Assembly: GCA_002793075.1 (NCBI GenBank)
Contig: PFPO01000085.1
Span: 1-39,627 of the forward strand
DNA length: 39,627 bases
Direction of reading: 5' to 3'
DNA from: Candidatus Komeilibacteria bacterium CG_4_10_14_0_2_um_filter_37_10
Lineage (GTDB): Bacteria; Patescibacteriota; Patescibacteriia; UBA1558
A program made the position numbers and the translations under genes. Under the pieces are notes generated by a model, which did no database searches, had not been told where the DNA came from, and was given only the letters and a program-made list of their open reading frames with translations. Of the stretch, positions 31,127-39,582 are shown one piece after another (within the stretch, counting starts at the first letter, position 1; each line of letters begins with the position of its first letter).

Positions 31127-32371
31127 ATGGCGCATACAGAAATTATTTCCGGTATTGACATTGGCTCTAGTAAAGTCCGTGTTGTTAGCTTGCAAAGACT
31201 AAAAAATGGGTTAATTCAAGTGGTAGGTGCAGCGGAAGCTGATATGGAAGGAGTAAGTAAAGGCACTATTAAAAGCATTGATGAAGCAGTATCCAGTATT
31301 TCTAATTGTTTGGAGAAATCAGAGCGGATGATTGGCTTACCAATTGAAAGCGCTGTGATTGGTATCTCTGGTAGCCATATTATTAGCCAGCCCAGTAAAG
31401 GTGTAGTAGCCGTTGCTAAAGCTAATGGTGAAATACAAGAAGATGACGTGAGTCGCGTGATCGAAGCAGCGCAGGCAGTGGCGACGCCACCTAATTATGA
31501 AATATTACACATTATTCCTTTTGACTTCAATGTTGATAGTCAGGACAAGATCAAAGATCCTATTGGCATGACCGGAGTTCGCTTGGAAGTTAATGCTAAA
31601 ATAATTCTGGGTTTGACTTCCCAAATTAGAAATTTGACCACTTGTATTTATCGTACCGGTGTTGATATTGCTGATTTAGTTTTTTCTATTTTAGCCAATG
31701 CGGAAAGTACGCTGACCAAGAAGCAAAAAGAGCTCGGTGTGGCTTTGGTTAATATTGGCGCTGCCACTACTTCGTTAATTGTTTATGAGGAGGGTAATAT
31801 TTTACAAGCCAAGATTTTACCAATTGGTGCCAATCATATTACTAACGACTTAGCTATTGGTTTACGGACGCATACTGCTGTGGCAGAAATGGTTAAGTTG
31901 GAGTATGGTCAAGCCTTAGCACGAGATATTAGCAAGAGAGACGAAATTGACTTAGCTGATTTGGCGGAGACAGAACAAAAGGGCACCATGATCTCATTAA
32001 AGTACGTAGCGGAAATTATTCAAGCACGCTGTGAGGAAATTTTGGACTTGGTCAATGCCGAGTTACGCTCGATTAATCGTGATGGTTTACTACCGGCTGG
32101 TATTGTCATTACTGGCGGTGGTGCTAAATTGCCACAGTTAATTGAGTTAGCCAAAAAGAAATTAGGCTTACCAGCATTTCTTGGCTACCCATTAGAAATT
32201 AATTCCGCTATTGATAAGGTTAACGATCCCGAATACACGCAGGCTTTAGGTTTAGCGATTTGGGGTATGAAGCAGAGTGGTAGCAAGAAGTCCTTGCGTG
32301 ATAATCCCTTCTCATCTACCAATCAAACTGTTCGTCGGGTACGTGATTGGTTTTCCTCTTTATTACCATAG
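31127..32371 (+). CDS. ftsA: cell division protein FtsA
   Basis: FtsA is an actin-like ATPase that ties FtsZ filaments to the membrane. The 414-residue protein has the phosphate-binding GIDIGSSKVRVV near residue 8 and a 1C/SHS2 domain with GISGSHI. The second phosphate loop is LVNIGAATTSLIVYE, and the adenosine motif IVITGGGAKLPQL is near 325. The end is a short amphipathic helix (RVRDWFSSLLP) that matches the usual membrane-targeting tail. It lies 24 bases before ftsZ, under the strong promoter upstream. Confidence 0.97.
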   Translation: MAHTEIISGIDIGSSKVRVVSLQRLKNGLIQVVGAAEADMEGVSKGTIKSIDEAVSSISNCLEKSERMIGLPIESAVIGISGSHIISQPSKGVVAVAKANGEIQEDDVSRVIEAAQAVATPPNYEILHIIPFDFNVDSQDKIKDPIGMTGVRLEVNAKIILGLTSQIRNLTTCIYRTGVDIADLVFSILANAESTLTKKQKELGVALVNIGAATTSLIVYEEGNILQAKILPIGANHITNDLAIGLRTHTAVAEMVKLEYGQALARDISKRDEIDLADLAETEQKGTMISLKYVAEIIQARCEEILDLVNAELRSINRDGLLPAGIVITGGGAKLPQLIELAKKKLGLPAFLGYPLEINSAIDKVNDPEYTQALGLAIWGMKQSGSKKSLRDNPFSSTNQTVRRVRDWFSSLLP

Positions 32372-32395
32372 AATAAATAATAATCATAAGAGCAT

Positions 32396-33574
32396 ATGTC
32401 AAAATTTATTGCTAAAAGCAAATCAATGGAAATAAAACCAGAAATAGAAACTTTTGCTAAAATAAAAGTTGTCGGTATTGGTGGTTCTGGCAGTTCGGCT
32501 GTTAATCGTATGATGAAAGTCGGGATTCGTGGTGTGGAATTTATTTCCGTCAACACTGATGCTCAGGATTTGTCCAGCAAAGATGCTCATAAAAAAATTC
32601 ATATCGGTCGGAACACGACAAGAGGATTAGGCGCTGGTATGGATCCGGAGATTGGTATGAAATCAGCTGAGGAAAATAAAGAAGATATTCAAGCAGCCCT
32701 GCAAGACGCTGACATGGTCTTTATAACCGGCGGTATGGGTGGCGGTACTGGTTCTGGTGCTTCACCGATCGTGGCGCAAATCGCTAAAGAACTTGGTGCC
32801 TTAACAGTAGCTGTGGTAACCAGACCTTTTGCTTTCGAAGGCGCGCAAAGACGTAATATTTCCGAACGAGCTTTGGATAATTTAATTGATAAGGTTGATA
32901 CTATTATTACCATCCCCAATGATCGCCTATTGCAAGTTATTGATAAAAAAACCTCATTATTAGAAGCTTTTCATGTTGTTGATGAAGTATTACGTCAGGG
33001 CGTACAAGGGATCTCCGAGCTGATCACGATCCCGGGCTTGATTAATGTGGACTTTGCTGACGTGCGGTCAATCATGAAGGATGCCGGCAGCGCTTTGATG
33101 GGTATTGGTCGTGCCAGTGGTGAGAATAGAGCCGTTGAGGCGGCAAAGCTAGCCATTGATAGTCCTTTGTTAGAGATGTCGATTAAAGGTGCCAAAGGAG
33201 TATTATTTACTATTACTGGCGATCCCAAATTATCAATGTTTGAAGTCAATACTGCCGCTGAAGTAATTACCTCATCGCTCGATCCCAATGCCCGAGTAAT
33301 CTTTGGTGCGGTCATTGACGATCGGATGGACAACGAAGTTAAGATCACGGTGATTGCTACTGGTTTCAATACGATCAAGCAGATTGAAAGCATGAGTAAT
33401 GTTAAGAGCTATACACCCAATCCGGTTGTAGAAAAATTTGAAGATATAGATAGTGATAAGAAGACCGATCGCAAACCAGATTTTTTCAAAAAAAAGGAAG
33501 AACCCAAGAAAAAAGTAGAGGAAAGTACTGATGAATTAGACATCCCTACTTTTATTAGAAAGAAAATGGGATAA
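32396..33574 (+). CDS. ftsZ: cell division protein FtsZ
   Basis: FtsZ is the tubulin-like GTPase that forms the division ring. The 392-residue protein has the N-terminal [16 protein letters not shown], the GTP-binding GGGTGSG signature near residues 115-121 and the T7-loop region [13 protein letters not shown] Lys/Glu-rich linker leads to the conserved C-terminal peptide [14 protein letters not shown], which binds FtsA. An internal ATG at 32426 would shorten it by ten residues and cannot be excluded, but 32396 has an AAGAG ribosome-binding site. The stop overlaps the nrdR start by one base. Confidence 0.98.
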   Translation: MSKFIAKSKSMEIKPEIETFAKIKVVGIGGSGSSAVNRMMKVGIRGVEFISVNTDAQDLSSKDAHKKIHIGRNTTRGLGAGMDPEIGMKSAEENKEDIQAALQDADMVFITGGMGGGTGSGASPIVAQIAKELGALTVAVVTRPFAFEGAQRRNISERALDNLIDKVDTIITIPNDRLLQVIDKKTSLLEAFHVVDEVLRQGVQGISELITIPGLINVDFADVRSIMKDAGSALMGIGRASGENRAVEAAKLAIDSPLLEMSIKGAKGVLFTITGDPKLSMFEVNTAAEVITSSLDPNARVIFGAVIDDRMDNEVKITVIATGFNTIKQIESMSNVKSYTPNPVVEKFEDIDSDKKTDRKPDFFKKKEEPKKKVEESTDELDIPTFIRKKMG

Positions 33575-34047
33575 TGCACTGTCCAATTTGTCTATCAAAG
33601 AATACTAAAGTATTAGACTCGCGTTTAGTCGCCGATGGTTTAGCTATTCGTCGCCGTCGAGAATGTGAACGTTGTAATTATCGTTTCTCCACTTATGAAG
33701 AAATGGAAATTTTGAATTTAACAGTGATCAAAAGAGATGGTCGCCGTGAATCATATAGTCAAGAAAAATTGATTAAAGGCATTAAAAGAGCATTGGAAAA
33801 AAGACCGTATACCCAAGATGCTTTTAAAAAATTAATCAGTCAGATGGAGCGGGATATTCAAAAAAAACGTAAGGATGAGATTACTAGTAGTGATCTGGGT
33901 GAAATTGTGGTTCGTCATTTAAAGAAATTTGATCAGATCGCCTACGTTCGTTTTGCTTCAGTATATTATTCATTTAGTGATTTGACCTCATTTCAAAAAG
34001 CGGTGAGTAATTTAATTATTAAAAAGCAGAAAAGTAAAAAGAAATGA
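33574..34047 (+). CDS. nrdR: transcriptional repressor NrdR
   Basis: NrdR represses ribonucleotide reductase genes in response to (d)ATP. The 157-residue protein has the N-terminal zinc ribbon with Cys3, Cys6, Cys31 and Cys34 and the RRRRECERC segment. An ATP-cone domain (about 46-136) starts at LTVIKRDGRRESYS and includes RALEKRPY. The length is typical. It shares one base with ftsZ and four with the next gene (ATGA), so it is translated from the division operon. No ribonucleotide reductase gene is in the window. Confidence 0.96.
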   Translation: MHCPICLSKNTKVLDSRLVADGLAIRRRRECERCNYRFSTYEEMEILNLTVIKRDGRRESYSQEKLIKGIKRALEKRPYTQDAFKKLISQMERDIQKKRKDEITSSDLGEIVVRHLKKFDQIAYVRFASVYYSFSDLTSFQKAVSNLIIKKQKSKKK

Positions 34048-34322
34048 AAGACGAAAAAAATATTAATACCGAATTCTCCTTAGCCACAGTGGAAAGCAGA
34101 TTGGATAGGATGGAGCGGGAGATCGAGAAAATCCGAAAGTATATTCTTTGGGGTCGAATAGTTGGCACCATTCAAGTACTATTAATTTTAGTGCCGATTA
34201 TTATCGGATTATTAATTCTACCATCTTTATTAGGAAGCTTGAACAAAGTTGGTAGCGGAGCGTCAATATTGGATTTACAAAAATTGTTGCAGCAATATCA
34301 ACAAATACCACTGAAAAAATAA
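34044..34322 (+). CDS. small coiled-coil membrane protein of unknown function
   Basis: This 92-residue protein has a charged heptad-like N-terminus (about 12-38, VESRLDRMEREIEKIRKYI), one or two membrane segments (about 43-70, rich in Ile, Leu and Val) and a Gln-rich tail. It overlaps nrdR by four bases and is likely the last gene of the ftsA operon. The family was not recognised. The layout would allow a small membrane-tethered coiled-coil protein, possibly linked to division by position only. Confidence 0.7.
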   Translation: MKDEKNINTEFSLATVESRLDRMEREIEKIRKYILWGRIVGTIQVLLILVPIIIGLLILPSLLGSLNKVGSGASILDLQKLLQQYQQIPLKK

Positions 34323-34345
34323 CTAAGCTATTCACGTATAATTAG

Positions 34346-34372
34346 TTGGGAGTATATTTTAAGTAAGATAAT
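34346..34372 (+). promoter_or_regulatory. weak candidate promoter before htrA
   Basis: TTGGGA (34346-34351) is followed by GATAAT after 15 bases, or TAATTA after 17. The 62-base gap has no visible terminator, so htrA may also be read from the ftsA promoter. Confidence 0.3.
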
Positions 34373-34384
34373 TATTTAAAATTT

Positions 34385-35689
34385 ATGAATTTTTGGAAGA
34401 CTGATCAGCAAAAAATAATTATTATCATATTAATCAGTTTAATCGCTGGTGGTATTGCCGGCGGGGCTACGGGTTTTGTGGCAGCAACTTATCTGCCAGC
34501 AGGATTTAATCAAATGTTTTCCCAAATTGGTTTGTCAACGCCCTGGCCACTGGCATCAATAAGTAGTAGTCAATCAGCAACTAAGAGTGAAAATCAAGAA
34601 GCTGTAGCACGAGTTACTGAGGAAAAACTATCAGTGGAGCGAGTGGTAGAGACAGCCGGACCAGCTGTGGTTTCCGTTATTGCGACGAAAGAAATATCAC
34701 AACTTTATAATCAAATCGGGTCACTTTTTCCCTGGGAAGAATTTTTTTCTTCCCCCTTTGGATTTAATTGGAATGGCTGGCCCAATCAGCAACCACAGCA
34801 ACCATCCAGCCCGCAACCAACCGAAAAAAAACAGGTTGGCGCTGGTACGGGTTTTATTATTTCCCATGACGGTATTATTCTCACCAACAAGCACGTTGTC
34901 GAGGATGAGCAAGCAACATACTCTGTTATTTTGGCTAATGGAAAAAAATATGAGGCTACTGTCCTAGGTCGTGATGCTTTTAATGATTTGGCTGTTATTA
35001 AGATTGCCGAAAAGAATTTACCAACTTTGCAGCTGGGTGACTCGGGAAAAATTAAAATTGGGGAAACGGTAGTGGCTATTGGTAATGCTTTGGGTGAATA
35101 TAGTAATACCGTAACCACTGGTATTGTTTCTGGCTTGGGACGTGAAATTGAAGCTGGCAATGGCTTGTCTTCAGAAAAATTGGAAGGCGTGATCCAAACT
35201 GACGCGGCAATTAATCCCGGAAATTCTGGCGGCCCATTACTCAATCTTTATGGTCAAGTTATCGGTATCAATACGGCCGTTAATCAAGCGGGCCAACTAA
35301 TCGGTTTTGCGATACCGATTAATACTGCTAAGCAAGTAGTGGATAGTGTTAATAAATATGGCAAAATTGTGCGACCATTTTTGGGAGTGCGGTATGTGAT
35401 CCTCAACGATGCTATCGCTCAGCAGAATAAAATAGATTTTAATTATGGCGCTTTAATTATCCGTGGTCAAAATAGAGAGGAATTAGCCGTGATGCCGGGT
35501 AGTCCAGCCGATTTAGCTGGTTTGGTAGAAAATGATATTATTTTGGAAATTAACAATGTGAAGTTGGATCGGGAGTTATCTTTAGCCAAAGAAGTGGCTA
35601 AACATCAACCGGGCGATAAAATTACTTTGAAAGTATATCATCGTGGTCAAACCCAGGATGTGGTGGTACAATTAGCAGAATATAAATAA
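34385..35689 (+). CDS. HtrA/DegP-like membrane-anchored serine protease with PDZ domain
   Basis: This is an extracytoplasmic quality-control protease. The 434-residue protein has an N-terminal membrane anchor (about 12-36, with GGIAGGATGFVAA), then a Pro/Gln-rich linker. The trypsin-like domain has catalytic His near 168 (LTNKHVVED), Asp near 200 (NDLAVIKI) and Ser near 279 (PGNSGGPLL). One PDZ domain follows (about 325-430). Its layout matches the HtrA/DegS type with a single PDZ. It may help fold or clear the disulfide-rich surface proteins encoded upstream, which is inference. prfB starts one base after its stop. Confidence 0.95.
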   Translation: MNFWKTDQQKIIIIILISLIAGGIAGGATGFVAATYLPAGFNQMFSQIGLSTPWPLASISSSQSATKSENQEAVARVTEEKLSVERVVETAGPAVVSVIATKEISQLYNQIGSLFPWEEFFSSPFGFNWNGWPNQQPQQPSSPQPTEKKQVGAGTGFIISHDGIILTNKHVVEDEQATYSVILANGKKYEATVLGRDAFNDLAVIKIAEKNLPTLQLGDSGKIKIGETVVAIGNALGEYSNTVTTGIVSGLGREIEAGNGLSSEKLEGVIQTDAAINPGNSGGPLLNLYGQVIGINTAVNQAGQLIGFAIPINTAKQVVDSVNKYGKIVRPFLGVRYVILNDAIAQQNKIDFNYGALIIRGQNREELAVMPGSPADLAGLVENDIILEINNVKLDRELSLAKEVAKHQPGDKITLKVYHRGQTQDVVVQLAEYK

Positions 35690-35690
35690 T

Positions 35691-36795
35691 ATGAAAATAC
35701 TAATTGATCAAGCGCAACAACTACAGCAGCGAGTTCTTGAGCTCGGGAGGTTACTTTGACTTTGCTCGTAAAGAACAAGAGATTTTTCAACTAAAAAATA
35801 TTTCTCAAGAACCTGCTTTCTGGCAAAACCAGAAAGAGGCATCTTTAACATTGCAACGATTGAGTAATTTGGAAAAAGAGTTAGCTAGTTGGCAAGAATT
35901 ACAAAAGCAAATTACTGATTTACCACAGTTGATTACCGTTACTGAATCTGACGACAATCAAACTGAATTATTAACCATGATGGAGCAGTTAGAAAAAAGA
36001 ATTAGTCAATGGGAGTTGCTTAGTCTGCTTAGTGGTAAATATGATCAAAGTAGCGTTATTATGAATATTTATGCTGGCGCCGGTGGCACCGAAGCGCAGG
36101 ATTGGGCGGGAATGCTACTGCGAATGTATTTGCGTTTTGCAGAAATAAAAAATTGGTCGGTTAATATCATTGATAGTAGTCTGGGAGCGGAAATTGGTTA
36201 CAAAAGTGTTACTTTGGAGATCGTTGGTGATTATGCTTATGGCTATTTGCAAGGCGAGGGTGGTGTTCATCGTTTAGTGCGCTTGTCACCATTTGACGCT
36301 GATCATGCTCGTCATACTTCTTTCGCTATGGTTCAGATCATGCCGGAATTAGCTAATGCCGATGCTCAAGTAGTGATCAATGATGAGGAGATTAGGATTG
36401 ATACTTATCGAGCCTCAGGTAAGGGCGGTCAGAAAGTTAATAAAACCGAGTCTGCTGTTCGGGTTGTTCATTTACCGACCAGTATTACAGTCACTTGTCA
36501 GAACGAACGGTCGCAACAACAAAATAAAGAAACAGCCTTACGAATACTGAGAAGCAAGCTACAAGTATTAGCGGAATCGCAAAAGGAAGAAGAAAAAAAA
36601 CTTATACGTGGCGAGTTAACAACAGCCGCTTGGGGTAATCAAATCCGATCTTATGTTTTGCACCCTTATAAAATGGTCAAAGACCACCGAACGAATTTAG
36701 AAAGCACTGAGCCACAAAAACTCTTGGACGGGGAACTTAATGATTATATTAGCTCTTATTTAAGATATAAAAGGATCAAGGAAAATGAAAAATAA
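35691..36795 (+). CDS. prfB: peptide chain release factor 2, with programmed +1 frameshift
   Basis: RF2 ends translation at UGA and UAA. Reading from ATG 35691, frame 0 gives 22 codons and then TGA at 35757-35759. Skipping T35757 joins the +1 frame, which runs to 36795 for a total of 367 residues, the normal RF2 length. The RF2 stop-recognition tripeptide SPF is near residue 199 and the catalytic GGQ near 245 (ASGKGGQKVNKT). The frame-0 start and frameshift explain the otherwise missing N-terminus. Starting at a TTG in the +1 frame would give a non-homologous leader. It sits one base after htrA and overlaps the VanZ-like gene by 11 bases. Confidence 0.96.
35745..35760 (+). promoter_or_regulatory. 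prfB autoregulatory +1 frameshift signal
   Basis: The site reads GGGAGG TTA CTT TGA C. An internal Shine-Dalgarno-like GGGAGG lies three bases before the slippery CTT, followed by in-frame TGA and C. This is the arrangement known for E. coli prfB, where scarce RF2 allows the ribosome to slip +1 at CUU and read through. The conserved C after UGA weakens termination. Confidence 0.95.
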
Positions 36796-37216
36796 TTTAT
36801 GGTACATTATTAAATACGGTTTTTTTGTTTTAATGTGGTTAACCATTATTTGGTTTTTGTCTGATCAGTCCAATCTCGCATTACCATTATCATCATTTTG
36901 GGATTTAATCATTCGCAAGATGGCACATTGGTTTTTTTATACAGTTCTCGGATTACTATTAGTTAAGTTGATTACGGGATATGTTTCTTGGTCTGTGGAT
37001 AATTATCATCGTTATTTATTATTGGTGATGATTTTTTTTCTGGGTGTTTCTTTAGCGGCTTTTGATGAGATCCATCAATCATTTGTGGTTGGTCGGGTGG
37101 CCAGTATTTGGGATGTATTGATTGATAGTTGTGGTCTTTTTTTTGGGATTTGTTGGGGTGCGCGTTTACAAACTAATCGTTTAAGGCATAGTATTAGGGT
37201 TTTCTTGACGAAATAA
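36785..37216 (+). CDS. VanZ-like membrane protein
   Basis: This 143-residue protein has about four membrane helices and the VanZ-family signature. IIRKMAHWFFYTVLG matches the R-K-x-A-H-x-x-x-Y box. AAFDEIHQSFVVGR and DVLIDSCGLFFG match the D-E-x-x-Q and D-x-x-x-D-x-x-G boxes. VanZ itself gives low-level teicoplanin resistance, but most relatives have no known role, and resistance should not be assumed here. It overlaps the end of prfB by 11 bases, so translation is probably coupled. Confidence 0.88.
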   Translation: MKNNLWYIIKYGFFVLMWLTIIWFLSDQSNLALPLSSFWDLIIRKMAHWFFYTVLGLLLVKLITGYVSWSVDNYHRYLLLVMIFFLGVSLAAFDEIHQSFVVGRVASIWDVLIDSCGLFFGICWGARLQTNRLRHSIRVFLTK

Positions 37217-37233
37217 TTTTGTTATGCTAATTT
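37205..37233 (+). promoter_or_regulatory. candidate promoter for the 4-TM gene
   Basis: TTGACG (37205-37210), inside the end of the VanZ-like gene, and TAATTT (37228-37233) are separated by 17 bases. The -35 is strong and the -10 is poor. Confidence 0.4.
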
Positions 37234-37276
37234 AGGATATCAAGCAAAAAAATAGTTCATTAAATACGAGGTTATC

Positions 37277-37639
37277 ATGCGTCAATGGCCGGTGAGAAAA
37301 TGGTTAGGCGTACTATTATTATTAATGGTAGTAGCCATTGGTTTATGTCGTTTATTTATAGTTTTGGATCAAGGTCTGGAAAGTATTAAAGATTGTGTCA
37401 ATCTGCTTTTATTATATGGCGTATTGGTACTATCATTCATTAATGCCAGTCAAATGATTAATAATAGGAATTGGCTGAACTTAAACGCTTGTTTAACGAT
37501 ATTGATCGTTATACTTTGGGTCTTTATGCGTTCGCTGGTTGATTTGAATTATGATTGGCACCATTGGTTAATATGGTTGTGGTTGCCACTTATTTTAATT
37601 GATATTGGCGAAAGCATTCGTACCGTAAAGTTATTTTAG
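37277..37639 (+). CDS. small four-helix membrane protein, unknown function
   Basis: This 120-residue protein is very hydrophobic, with four predicted membrane helices (about 12-32, 41-58, 69-87 and 97-113) and short charged loops. GAGG five bases before the ATG is a good ribosome-binding site. A terminator-like hairpin follows 11 bases after its stop. No family was recognised. Its neighbours (VanZ-like and ComEC) are also membrane proteins but do not define its job. Confidence 0.72.
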   Translation: MRQWPVRKWLGVLLLLMVVAIGLCRLFIVLDQGLESIKDCVNLLLLYGVLVLSFINASQMINNRNWLNLNACLTILIVILWVFMRSLVDLNYDWHHWLIWLWLPLILIDIGESIRTVKLF

Positions 37640-37650
37640 TTATTTAAATT

Positions 37651-37679
37651 AAACAGGGTCTACTAAGGATCCTGTTTTT
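37651..37679 (+). terminator. terminator-like hairpin touching the comEC start
   Basis: AAACAGGGTC (37651-37660) pairs with GATCCTGTTT (37668-37677), one G-U pair, around a 7-base loop. Five T (37675-37679) lead straight into ATG 37680. The only Shine-Dalgarno-like sequence for comEC (AAGGA, 37665-37669) lies in the loop and 3' arm, so the hairpin could act as terminator, ribosome-site mask, or both. Confidence 0.7.
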
Positions 37680-39098
37680 ATGTTTAGAAAATACTCTTGT
37701 TTAATTGGCTTTATAGTTGGTTTAATTATTTGGCAACAACCCGGGTTAGGTGTGGCTATTTGTTTAAGTTTATTAGTTTTTTTATTAATTGAAGTTCGGA
37801 AGCTAATAGTAATTTTTTTTCTTATTGGCTTAAATATTGGTTTTTTACGGATGACGGCAGCCAATTATTATTGGCAGTCAGATACCAGTTTGTTAAATTC
37901 CCAAGTAAATGATTATCAAGGTTTGATTAGTCAAGTGCCAAGACAAACCACGGACGCCCAATGGTTGACTGTGAAATATACTATTAACAATCAATCAATT
38001 AAATTATTAATCAAGACCTCGCTCTATCCGGTTTATCAACGTGGGCAATTTATTAGTTGGCATGGCCAATATCAGCTTAATAGTGATAGTCAGCAGCAAG
38101 ATTATGGTAACTATTTGCAAAGCCAAGGAGTCGTTGCCGTATTTTTTCAACCACCGATTAAACTACTAATATCGACGCCAACCAATAGTTGGCTCGATCA
38201 ATTGAAAGAAAAAAGTATTAGTATTATTCAGCGTCAGATGATCGAACCAGAAAGCAGTATTATGGTCGCTTATTTTTTCGGTGCCGATGATTTAATACCA
38301 CGGGCCTGGCAAGATCTTTATCGTCGCGTCGGTATTAGTCATGTCATCGCTATTTCCGGTATGCATATTATGATCATGGCTATGCTACTACAAAAGTTTT
38401 TGTTTTACTTTTTTTTATCCAAAAAAAGCAGTCAAATAATAACGATGATATTTTTAGTCTCCTATGTTTTGATGATTGGTAATCAAGCTTCGGCCCTACG
38501 CGCACTACTGATGTATGTAATTTTAACTATCGGACAAATGCTTTATCGTTCATCTCATAATTTTTACACCCTATTAATCGTTGCTGTTCTGACATTATTC
38601 TGGCAACCACTTTTACTATTTTATGATTTAGGTTGGCAACTTTCTTTTTTAGCCGTTGCTGGTTTGATGTTTTTAACCAAATATACTCAGCAAATATTTT
38701 TCAGTACTAGTACCGTTGCGCAAACACTGGCTGCGACCCTGGCGGCAATGATTATGACTGGTCCTTGGCTAGCTTATAAATTTGCCGGTTTTTCTTTTCT
38801 GGCACCCCTAGCTAATGTTTTAGTAATCCCAGCTTTTGATTTTCTCTTAAGTTTGGGTTTAATAAGTTTATTACTGAGTTTTTTGTGGCCGGCGTTAGGA
38901 ACTGTATTACTCCAGATTTGTTGGCAAGTTATTCACCGAGTAAATGAAATTGTATTTTGGCTAGACAAACATCTTCAATTTTTTTGGTCGTTTAATCAGC
39001 CCAGCTTATTAATGGTAACGATTACTTATCTATTAATTTTATTATTTATAAACCGACTGTATATATTTTCTTTAATAAAAAAAAGCCAGTTGCGATGA
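37680..39098 (+). CDS. comEC: ComEC/Rec2-type DNA uptake channel lacking the hydrolase domain
   Basis: ComEC forms the inner-membrane channel for single-stranded DNA in natural transformation. The 472-residue protein has N-terminal membrane helices and a soluble OB-like segment (about 65-165). The competence domain follows, with the hallmark RRVGISHVIAISGMHIMI (about 215-235) and NQASALRALLMY, and then about eight membrane helices. It stops where the metallo-beta-lactamase-like domain of longer ComEC proteins (about 750 residues) would begin. Short forms like this are known in other bacteria, so this is probably not a truncation. No other competence gene is in the window. Confidence 0.93.
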   Translation: MFRKYSCLIGFIVGLIIWQQPGLGVAICLSLLVFLLIEVRKLIVIFFLIGLNIGFLRMTAANYYWQSDTSLLNSQVNDYQGLISQVPRQTTDAQWLTVKYTINNQSIKLLIKTSLYPVYQRGQFISWHGQYQLNSDSQQQDYGNYLQSQGVVAVFFQPPIKLLISTPTNSWLDQLKEKSISIIQRQMIEPESSIMVAYFFGADDLIPRAWQDLYRRVGISHVIAISGMHIMIMAMLLQKFLFYFFLSKKSSQIITMIFLVSYVLMIGNQASALRALLMYVILTIGQMLYRSSHNFYTLLIVAVLTLFWQPLLLFYDLGWQLSFLAVAGLMFLTKYTQQIFFSTSTVAQTLAATLAAMIMTGPWLAYKFAGFSFLAPLANVLVIPAFDFLLSLGLISLLLSFLWPALGTVLLQICWQVIHRVNEIVFWLDKHLQFFWSFNQPSLLMVTITYLLILLFINRLYIFSLIKKSQLR

Positions 39099-39107
39099 AC
39101 CGGCTTT
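39077..39107 (-). terminator. terminator of the minus-strand orphan gene, inside the comEC 3' end
   Basis: On the minus strand AAAGCC-GGTT pairs with AACT-GGCTTT (39107-39082, one mismatch) and is followed by a run of eight T (39084-39077). It overlaps the last codons of comEC. Confidence 0.7.
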
Positions 39108-39114
39108 AATAACT

Positions 39115-39438
39115 TTATTCAATTTGAATAACATGACGAAGTTTTTTATGGATAAATTCCATAACGTCCTTGTCGTCTTTGGCTGCAATAGTGGCTTTAA
39201 TCGGAATGGTATTGAAGACGTGTACCTTGATGGGACTTTGTGGCACATTAATTTTCAGAGCAAGATTTTTTAGATCTCTTAAACTATAGCCTCGTGTTGT
39301 ATCATCAGTGTTCAAAAGATGAATTTCGTTGACACCAACAACCTTTTTTACGGTTCCTGTAATCGGACTTGGGACGTTGTCGTGAACAAGGCGGAATGTG
39401 CACTCTTTTTCTGGTAAAGCAGTAATTGCTTCTTTCAT
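39115..39438 (-). CDS. hypothetical protein, 107 residues
   Basis: This is a soluble protein with alternating beta-like and basic segments. It has no cysteines beyond one near the N-terminus, no membrane helix and no motif I can assign. The start is supported by AGAGG seven bases upstream. It has its own terminator and a possible promoter upstream, and it is transcribed toward comEC. It is probably single-gene. No function is proposed. Confidence 0.65.
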   Translation of the reverse strand: MKEAITALPEKECTFRLVHDNVPSPITGTVKKVVGVNEIHLLNTDDTTRGYSLRDLKNLALKINVPQSPIKVHVFNTIPIKATIAAKDDKDVMEFIHKKLRHVIQIE

Positions 39439-39504
39439 TAAATAACCTCTAATTTTAGTGAAGAATAAAGTATTTATTTAGTAAGAACTGGTGATTAGTA
39501 CAGT

Positions 39505-39528
39505 AGTATATAATTAATTATTTGTCAA
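39505..39528 (-). promoter_or_regulatory. candidate promoter of the 107-residue gene
   Basis: A perfect TTGACA (39528-39523 on the minus strand) is present, but the best -10 match, TATACT, is only 12 bases away. At 17 bases there is the weaker TACTGT. The assignment is therefore uncertain. Confidence 0.3.
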
Positions 39529-39582
39529 GATGAAAAGGTAATGTGCACACACATATTGCACTTTCTAGTAAACTAGGGCTAT

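Noticed and set aside
34721-35244. Long antisense frames within htrA
   Set aside because: They are shadows of a protease gene with a complete catalytic triad on the plus strand and have no ribosome-binding sites.
35704-35757. TTG-started prfB in the +1 frame
   Set aside because: It gives an N-terminus unlike RF2, whereas ATG 35691 plus the complete frameshift signal gives the expected one.
36785-37216. Glycopeptide resistance gene
   Set aside because: Only general VanZ-family similarity is present, without any van cluster neighbours. Most relatives have no role in resistance.
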